Part shown: piece by piece, positions 5,683 through 10,602 of the stretch | Numbering within the stretch: position 1 is the first letter of the stretch | Layout of the letters: each line of letters opens with the position of its first letter | NCBI GenBank assembly: GCA_015494385.1 | Contig: WGBJ01000487.1 | Span: 1-10,602 of the forward strand | Direction: 5' to 3' | Length of the DNA: 10,602 nt | DNA from: Marinosulfonomonas sp. | Lineage (GTDB): Bacteria > Pseudomonadota > Alphaproteobacteria > Rhodobacterales > Rhodobacteraceae | The notes under the pieces: generated by a model | What the model was told of the DNA's origin: nothing | Database searches by the model: none | Seen by the model: only the letters and a program-made list of their open reading frames with translations | Made by a program: the position numbers and the translations under genes

Positions 5683-6711
5683 TTAAGGGAAAACCGGCGC
5701 GGCCATCAGACCGGCTGTTTCCACCTCTCCCAACATTAGATTTGCGTTCTGCAGCGCCTGACCGGATGACCCTTTGGTCAGATTGTCCAGCGCTGCGACG
5801 ATAATTGTGCGCCCGGGGGTGCGGTCCGCGACCACACCGATATGACAGAAATTCGAGCCGCGAATATGGCGGGTCGACGGGGCCTCGCCAAAGGGCAAGG
5901 TCAGGATGAACGGCTCGTCCTTATAGGCATCAGCCAAGGCGGCATACACCTTTTCGGCATCCCCTTTGACATAGACCGTGGCCAGAATTCCGCGGTTTGC
6001 GGGGATCAGATGCGGGGTGAACTGCACCCGCACGGGCCGCCCTGCGACACGGGAAAACTCCTGATCGAACTCGGCCAGATGCCGGTGCGTGCCGCCGATG
6101 GCATAGGGGTGATAGCCCTCGGACAATTCGGCATGCAGCAGGTTTTCCTTTAGCGCCCTGCCCGCCCCCGAAACAGCCGCCTTCAGATCGATCACGATAT
6201 CGTCCAGATCAATCAGCCCGCCCGTCATCAGTGGCCGAAGCGCATATTGGCCGGTTGCCGCATTACAGCCGGTGCCTGCCACCAGACGGGCCGTGCGGAT
6301 GTCATCGCGGTAAAATTCGGTTAGCCCGTAAACCGCTTCGGGTTGCAGATGTGGCGCGCCATGGGGTTTGCCATACCATTTTTCGTATTCGTCCAGATCG
6401 CGCAGCCGGAAATCGGCGGACAGATCAACGATGCGCAGATCAGCAGGCAATTCACGGATCACCGCCTGCGATGTGGCATGCGGCAAGGCGCAGAACGCCA
6501 GATCGACATTGGCAAAGTCGATTTCGTCGATCTTTACCAGATCCGGCAGGTCCAGATGGCGCAGGTGCGGGAATACATCGCGGTAGGCCATGCCGGCCTT
6601 GCGCTCCCCCGACAGGGCAACAATTTCCATATTGGGGTGGCCGGCAATCAGGCGCACCAATTCAGCGCCTGTATAGCCGCTGGCACCAAGGATCGCGATT
6701 TTATGGGTCAT
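5683..6711 (-). CDS. argC: N-acetyl-gamma-glutamyl-phosphate reductase
   Basis: ArgC is the cytoplasmic NADPH-dependent enzyme that reduces N-acetylglutamyl phosphate to the semialdehyde, the third step of arginine biosynthesis. It has 342 residues, the usual long type. The N-terminal Rossmann motif [14 protein letters not shown] (residues 9-22) binds NADPH. The catalytic cysteine is Cys149 in [12 protein letters not shown]. Conserved DLSADFRL (96-103) and the HLIPANRGI region further on fit the semialdehyde dehydrogenase dimerisation domain. The ATG is preceded by AAAGAGGT at good spacing. It lies 55 bp after murI and 9 bp before ccmE, all leftward, giving a probable murI-argC-ccmE transcription unit. 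Other arginine genes are not visible, so regulation by arginine cannot be judged. Confidence 0.97.
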   Translation of the reverse strand: MTHKIAILGASGYTGAELVRLIAGHPNMEIVALSGERKAGMAYRDVFPHLRHLDLPDLVKIDEIDFANVDLAFCALPHATSQAVIRELPADLRIVDLSADFRLRDLDEYEKWYGKPHGAPHLQPEAVYGLTEFYRDDIRTARLVAGTGCNAATGQYALRPLMTGGLIDLDDIVIDLKAAVSGAGRALKENLLHAELSEGYHPYAIGGTHRHLAEFDQEFSRVAGRPVRVQFTPHLIPANRGILATVYVKGDAEKVYAALADAYKDEPFILTLPFGEAPSTRHIRGSNFCHIGVVADRTPGRTIIVAALDNLTKGSSGQALQNANLMLGEVETAGLMAAPVFP

Positions 6712-6766
6712 GGGTGACCTCTTTCATGTTCATCAGGAATATAGGCAGGGTTGGGGCCGCCTGCAA

Positions 6767-7579
6767 TCACGCAGACTGAAAGGTGATCTTTCGTCGCAGG
6801 AACTGCGTGGCCTTGTCCGAAACCGTAGCCGGATCACCCGTGGTCAAAAACAGCGATTCCCTGCCCGCCCCCTGCATATTCGGGTGGCGGGTCAGGTAAT
6901 CGGCCAGACTTTCGGCCACCAGATCGGCCTGCGAGAACACCTTTACATCTGGCCCCAAAGCCGCCTGAAAGGTGCTTTCCATCAGCGGATAATGGGTGCA
7001 GCCCAGAATCGCGGCCTGCGGATCGGGCATTTTGCGCTTCAAGGCCTCGACATGGCTGCGCACCAGGGCTTCGGCCAGTATCTCGTCACCCTCCTCGATC
7101 GCGTCCACCACGCCGCCGCAGGCCTGCGCCTCGACATCCACGCCAATCGCCCGAAACGCCAACTCCCGTTGAAAGGCGCGGCTGGCGACGGTGGCAGGGG
7201 TGGCAAACAGCGCAACATGTTTCACGGCCACTTCGCGCGGCGGGGAATTGTCACCCCAGTCGCGTTCGGTCAGCGCCTCGATCAGGGGCACGAACACGCC
7301 CAGCACCCGCTTGCCATCGGGCAAGCCTTCCTCCTGCATCCGGCGCAGGGCGGCGGCAGATGCGGTGTTACAGGCCAGAATCACCAGATCGCAACCGGCG
7401 TCCCACAGGCGGGCCACGGCGGCTTTGGTCAGGGTATAGACATCCTCGGCATCGCGCACGCCGTAAGGGGCGTGGGCATTGTCACCGAAATAGACAAAGG
7501 GGACATCAGGCAAGCGTTTTGCAACGGCGTCCAGCACCGTCAACCCGCCCAGACCTGAATCAAAAATTCCGACTGCCAT
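6767..7579 (-). CDS. murI: Glutamate racemase
   Basis: MurI converts L-glutamate to D-glutamate for peptidoglycan precursor synthesis in the cytoplasm. The protein has 270 residues, typical for the family. The N-terminal DSGLGGLTV motif carries the conserved Asp7-Ser8, PYG at 38-40 is present, and the two catalytic cysteines are Cys70 (ACNTAS) and Cys194 (GCTHYP). The residues needed for proton abstraction from both faces are therefore intact. The start ATG follows GGAG with a spacer of about 7 nt. A 143-bp gap with palindromic repeats separates it from the upstream oxidoreductase gene, so it probably has its own promoter and opens the leftward unit with argC and ccmE. I see no convincing -35/-10 there. 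Confidence 0.96.
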   Translation of the reverse strand: MAVGIFDSGLGGLTVLDAVAKRLPDVPFVYFGDNAHAPYGVRDAEDVYTLTKAAVARLWDAGCDLVILACNTASAAALRRMQEEGLPDGKRVLGVFVPLIEALTERDWGDNSPPREVAVKHVALFATPATVASRAFQRELAFRAIGVDVEAQACGGVVDAIEEGDEILAEALVRSHVEALKRKMPDPQAAILGCTHYPLMESTFQAALGPDVKVFSQADLVAESLADYLTRHPNMQGAGRESLFLTTGDPATVSDKATQFLRRKITFQSA

Positions 7580-7656
7580 AACCTGCTCCGTTTCGCGTTC
7601 AGCTTGTAAATACGCGGGTTCGGGGTGGAAATCTATGGCTTATTGCACCCGAATTG

Positions 7657-7716
7657 CCCCGGACCTGATCCGGGGCCTGCTACAGCAAGGTCGGGGTCCC
7701 GGATCAAGTCCGGGAC
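7657..7716. repeat. Pair of inverted palindromic repeats between the oxidoreductase gene and murI
   Basis: Two related dyads face each other. The first (7657-7675) has the stem CCCCGGA/TCCGGGG with loop CCTGA. The second (7696-7716) has the stem GTCCCGGA/TCCGGGAC with loop TCAAG. The core of one is the reverse complement of the other with one mismatch (CCGGACYTGATCCGG). The 20 bases between them contain TGCTACAGCA, itself a small dyad, so the whole can fold as one long cruciform or as two hairpins. The element starts 6 bp beyond the oxidoreductase stop codon. Repeats with this core are, in my memory, scattered through intergenic DNA of many alphaproteobacteria. A role in mRNA end formation is inferred. 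Confidence 0.8.
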
Positions 7717-7722
7717 AGCGTG

Positions 7723-10602
7723 CTATTCGGCAGCATCTACAATATCCGCCCCACCCGCGCGAAAATCTGCCAACAGCGCCTCGCGCCGTTTGGCCGCAGC
7801 GGTTTCATTGGCCATTTTCACAGGCCCGAAACCACGAATGGAAAGTGGCAGTTCGGCCAGTTCTACGGCAATATCAAGGGTTTGCGGTGTAACATTGGGC
7901 AGAATTTCGGCCATATCCGCCTCGTATTGCGCAATCAACGCCCGTTCCATCTTGCGTTCCTTGGTGCGCCCGAACAGATCAAACGCTGTGCCGCGCAGCC
8001 CCTTCAGGCGGGCCAGAAGGCGGTAAACCGGCATGATCCAGCCACCGAATTCGCGTTTCTTGGGCCGCCCATTGGCGTCCGTGCCCGACAGGATCGGCGG
8101 GGCCAGATGGAAGCGCATGGTGAAATCGCCATCGAATTCCGCCTGCGCCTTGTCCCGCACATCCAGCATCAGGCGGGCAACCTCGTATTCGTCCTTATAG
8201 GCCAGCAGTTTGTGATAACCCTTGGCCACCGCTTCCTTCAACCGCACATCCTGCACCTGATCGACCAGCGCCAGATAGCGGGTTTTCAGCGCCGCGTTCT
8301 GGTAATCCACCAGATAATCGGCGCGATAACGGATAATCTCCTCCAGCGATTTGGGCTTGTCCACCACCACCGGCGATATGGCCTTGGCCGCATCCTCGGG
8401 GAATTCCACCGCCCAGCGACCGATTTCAAAGGCGCGTTTGTTGCCCTCGACCGCCGCCTTGTTCAATTCAATCGCCGCCATGATCGCGTCATAGGACAGC
8501 GGCAACAACCCGCGCTGCCACGCCGCCCCGACGATCATCATGTTGGAAAAGATACTGTCCCCCAGCAGAGCGCGGGCCAGTTCCGAGGCATCGAATTCCG
8601 CCAGATTCCCCGCCAGACGCGCTTCCAGCTGTAGCTCCAGCCGGTCAAACGGCAGTTTGAATTCGGTATCCCGGGTGAAATCGCCGGTGATAATCTGGTG
8701 GCTGTTCACCACCGCCCCCGTGCGCCCCGTCTTCATAAGGCCGATGGTTTTCGCCCCCGCGGTGGTGACCAGATCACCGCCCAGCACCGCGTCGGCTTCG
8801 CCCAAGGCCACCCGAATGGCGCTGATATCCTCGGGTACATTGGCCAGCCGCAAATGGATATGCACAGCCCCGCCCTTTTGCGCCAGACCGGCCATTTCCA
8901 TCATGCCGGCCCCCTTGCCGTCGATATGTGCCGCCTGCGCAAGGATCGCGCCGATGGTGACAACGCCGGTACCGCCAACGCCGGTGATCACCACGTTGTG
9001 GGTGCCGTCAATCGCGGGCACGGTCGGGGCGGGCAGGTCCGGCAGATCGATCTGCGCGGTTGCGGCCTTTTTCGGGGTGGCGCCCTGCAGCGTCACAAAG
9101 GACGGGCAAAAGCCGTTTATGCAACTGAAATCCTTGTTGCAGGACGACTGGTCAATCGCCCGCTTGCGCCCCAGTTCGGTTTCCACCGGCACGATCGACA
9201 CGCAGTTGGATTGCACCCCGCAATCGCCGCAGCCCTCGCAGACATCGGGATTGATGAACACCCGTTTGTCCGGATCGGGAAACAGCCCGCGCTTGCGGCG
9301 GCGGCGCTTTTCGGCGGCGCAGGTCTGGACATAAAGAATGACAGACACACCTTTGATTTTACTGTATTTACGCTGAACCTCCATCAGCTCATCGCGCTCG
9401 TACCACTCCAGCCCCGCTGGAAACGCACCACGATCAATGTCCTCTTTTTCGTCATAGACAACAGCGATGTGTTTCACCCCCATCGCCTGAACCTCGCGGG
9501 CGATGCGCGGCGCGTCCAGATCGCCCTCGTTCGACTGACCGCCGGTCATCGCCACCGCATCGTTATACAGGATTTTGTAGGTCATCGTCGTGCCCGCCGC
9601 CACGGCCGAGCGGATCGCCATAATGCCCGAATGGTTGTAGGTGCCATCACCGATATTCTGGAACACATGCCCCGTTTGCGAAAACAGCGATTCCCCGACC
9701 CAGTTCGCACCCTCGCCGCCCATCTGGGTAAAACCGGTGGTGGAACGGTCCATCCATTGCACCATGTAGTGACAGCCAATCCCCGCATAGGCGCGGCTGC
9801 CTTCGGGCACTTTGGTGGATGAATTATGCGGACAACCCGAACAAAAATAGGGCAAACGGGCCGCGATTTCTTCGGCGTTATCGGCTGTGCGGGCCTCGTC
9901 CAGCAGCTGCAGACCCGCCTTGATCCGGTCGGTGCCGCGCCCTTCGTCAATCAGGATGCCGCCAATCCGTTCAGCGATCATAATCGGGTCCAGCGCCATG
10001 CGGGTCGGGAACAATTCATTGCCCCGATCATCCCGCCAGCCGTAAACCCGCCGCCCGCGACGGTCATCAAAAATCGCTTCCTTGATCTGCACTTCCAGCA
10101 GCTTGCGTTTTTCCTCGACCACAACGATCAGGTCCAGCCCTTCGGCCCAGTCGCGAAAACTGTCCATATCCAGCGGCCAAACCTGCCCGATCTTGTAAGT
10201 GGTGATGCCCAGACGGTCGGCCTCATTGGCATCCAGCCCCAGCAATTCCATCGCATGGGTCAGATCCAGCCAGTTCTTGCCCGCCGCCACAAAGCCGATT
10301 TTCGAACCAGGTTTACCCCAAACCCGTTTGTCAATTTTATTCGCCTTTGCAAAGGCTTCTGCGGCGACCCTCTTGTAATCAATCATCCGCGCCTCTTGCA
10401 AAACCGGCGTGTCGATCAGGCGGATGTTCAGCCCGCCTTCCGGCATCTCGAATTTCGGCGTGACGAACTGCACCCGGTCGGGGCGGCCATCAACCACGCT
10501 GGTGACTTCAATGGTATCTTTCATCACTTTCAGGCCGGTCCAGACACCGGCAAAGCGGCTTAGCGCCCAGCCATACAGCCCGTAATCCAGAATTTCCTGC
10601 AC
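7723..10602 (-). CDS. Fused indolepyruvate-type 2-oxoacid:ferredoxin oxidoreductase (5' end outside window)
   Basis: This thiamine-diphosphate, iron-sulfur enzyme oxidatively decarboxylates arylpyruvates or related 2-oxoacids to acyl-CoA and passes electrons to ferredoxin. The visible 959 residues are the C-terminal part of a fused protein of usually about 1,130-1,170 residues, so the first part of the pyrimidine-binding domain is missing. Visible residues: end of the alpha-type domain (1-~250); TPP-binding domain with CSGCPHN (254-260), GDGTYNHSG (318-326) and MTGGQ (352-356); ferredoxin-like cysteine cluster with Cys455, 458, 461 and 467, then Cys488, 494 and 499; gamma (POR) domain from GVGGTGVV (541-548) to about 720; and a C-terminal DUF6537-type domain. 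No break in the frame is seen. The GTG at the window edge is probably internal. The substrate is inferred from family naming; branched-chain or other 2-oxoacids are possible. Confidence 0.93.
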   Translation of the reverse strand: MQEILDYGLYGWALSRFAGVWTGLKVMKDTIEVTSVVDGRPDRVQFVTPKFEMPEGGLNIRLIDTPVLQEARMIDYKRVAAEAFAKANKIDKRVWGKPGSKIGFVAAGKNWLDLTHAMELLGLDANEADRLGITTYKIGQVWPLDMDSFRDWAEGLDLIVVVEEKRKLLEVQIKEAIFDDRRGRRVYGWRDDRGNELFPTRMALDPIMIAERIGGILIDEGRGTDRIKAGLQLLDEARTADNAEEIAARLPYFCSGCPHNSSTKVPEGSRAYAGIGCHYMVQWMDRSTTGFTQMGGEGANWVGESLFSQTGHVFQNIGDGTYNHSGIMAIRSAVAAGTTMTYKILYNDAVAMTGGQSNEGDLDAPRIAREVQAMGVKHIAVVYDEKEDIDRGAFPAGLEWYERDELMEVQRKYSKIKGVSVILYVQTCAAEKRRRRKRGLFPDPDKRVFINPDVCEGCGDCGVQSNCVSIVPVETELGRKRAIDQSSCNKDFSCINGFCPSFVTLQGATPKKAATAQIDLPDLPAPTVPAIDGTHNVVITGVGGTGVVTIGAILAQAAHIDGKGAGMMEMAGLAQKGGAVHIHLRLANVPEDISAIRVALGEADAVLGGDLVTTAGAKTIGLMKTGRTGAVVNSHQIITGDFTRDTEFKLPFDRLELQLEARLAGNLAEFDASELARALLGDSIFSNMMIVGAAWQRGLLPLSYDAIMAAIELNKAAVEGNKRAFEIGRWAVEFPEDAAKAISPVVVDKPKSLEEIIRYRADYLVDYQNAALKTRYLALVDQVQDVRLKEAVAKGYHKLLAYKDEYEVARLMLDVRDKAQAEFDGDFTMRFHLAPPILSGTDANGRPKKREFGGWIMPVYRLLARLKGLRGTAFDLFGRTKERKMERALIAQYEADMAEILPNVTPQTLDIAVELAELPLSIRGFGPVKMANETAAAKRREALLADFRAGGADIVDAAE

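Noticed and set aside
7720..10563. Several long plus-strand open frames (7720-8634, 8698-9822, 9826-10563)
   Set aside because: All lie antisense to the oxidoreductase gene, have the same low-complexity composition and show no family motifs.
10600..10602. GTG at the window edge as the true start of the oxidoreductase
   Set aside because: Family members have a large N-terminal domain missing here, so the gene almost surely continues beyond the window.
1..10602. tRNA, rRNA, CRISPR, insertion sequence or riboswitch
   Set aside because: No cloverleaf, regular spaced repeats, transposase motif or recognised riboswitch core was found by eye on either strand.

Overview
The window looks like a chromosomal segment of a Rhodobacterales alphaproteobacterium (Roseobacter/Rhodobacter group). 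The grounds are moderately high GC, the style of the proteins, System I cytochrome c maturation genes, a fused indolepyruvate ferredoxin oxidoreductase, and a holin of the type linked to gene transfer agents (GTAs). No mobile element, tRNA, rRNA or CRISPR array was seen.

Layout: only the first gene reads rightward. It is the 3' end of citrate synthase (gltA, 1-513), closed by a strong, probably bidirectional hairpin terminator (533-562). Everything else reads leftward. In transcription order from the right edge these are: a 5'-truncated fused 2-oxoacid (indolepyruvate-type) ferredoxin oxidoreductase; a 60-bp pair of inverted palindromic repeats; glutamate racemase murI; argC; ccmE; a muramidase endolysin overlapping a 3TM-type holin; ccmF; ccmH; and a PaaG-like enoyl-CoA hydratase/isomerase. 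The last of these converges on gltA across a second large dyad (579-620).

How the genes relate: murI serves peptidoglycan precursor supply and argC serves arginine synthesis. CcmE (haem chaperone), CcmF and CcmH belong to the periplasmic cytochrome c maturation machinery. The most notable feature is an endolysin/holin pair placed between ccmE and ccmF. Both proteins resemble the lysis proteins that release the Rhodobacter capsulatus GTA, whose lysis genes lie apart from the GTA structural cluster. The endolysin has no signal peptide, carries a catalytic Glu in a REGG motif and has an EF-hand-like loop.

The non-coding DNA around the lysis pair is structured. A 12-bp hairpin holds the endolysin ribosome-binding site in its 3' arm and ends one base before the start codon. 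The holin has a near-consensus Shine-Dalgarno inside the end of the endolysin gene. Two similar dyads 20 bp apart lie between the holin and ccmF. Together these suggest that the lysis cassette is controlled separately from the housekeeping ccm genes around it.
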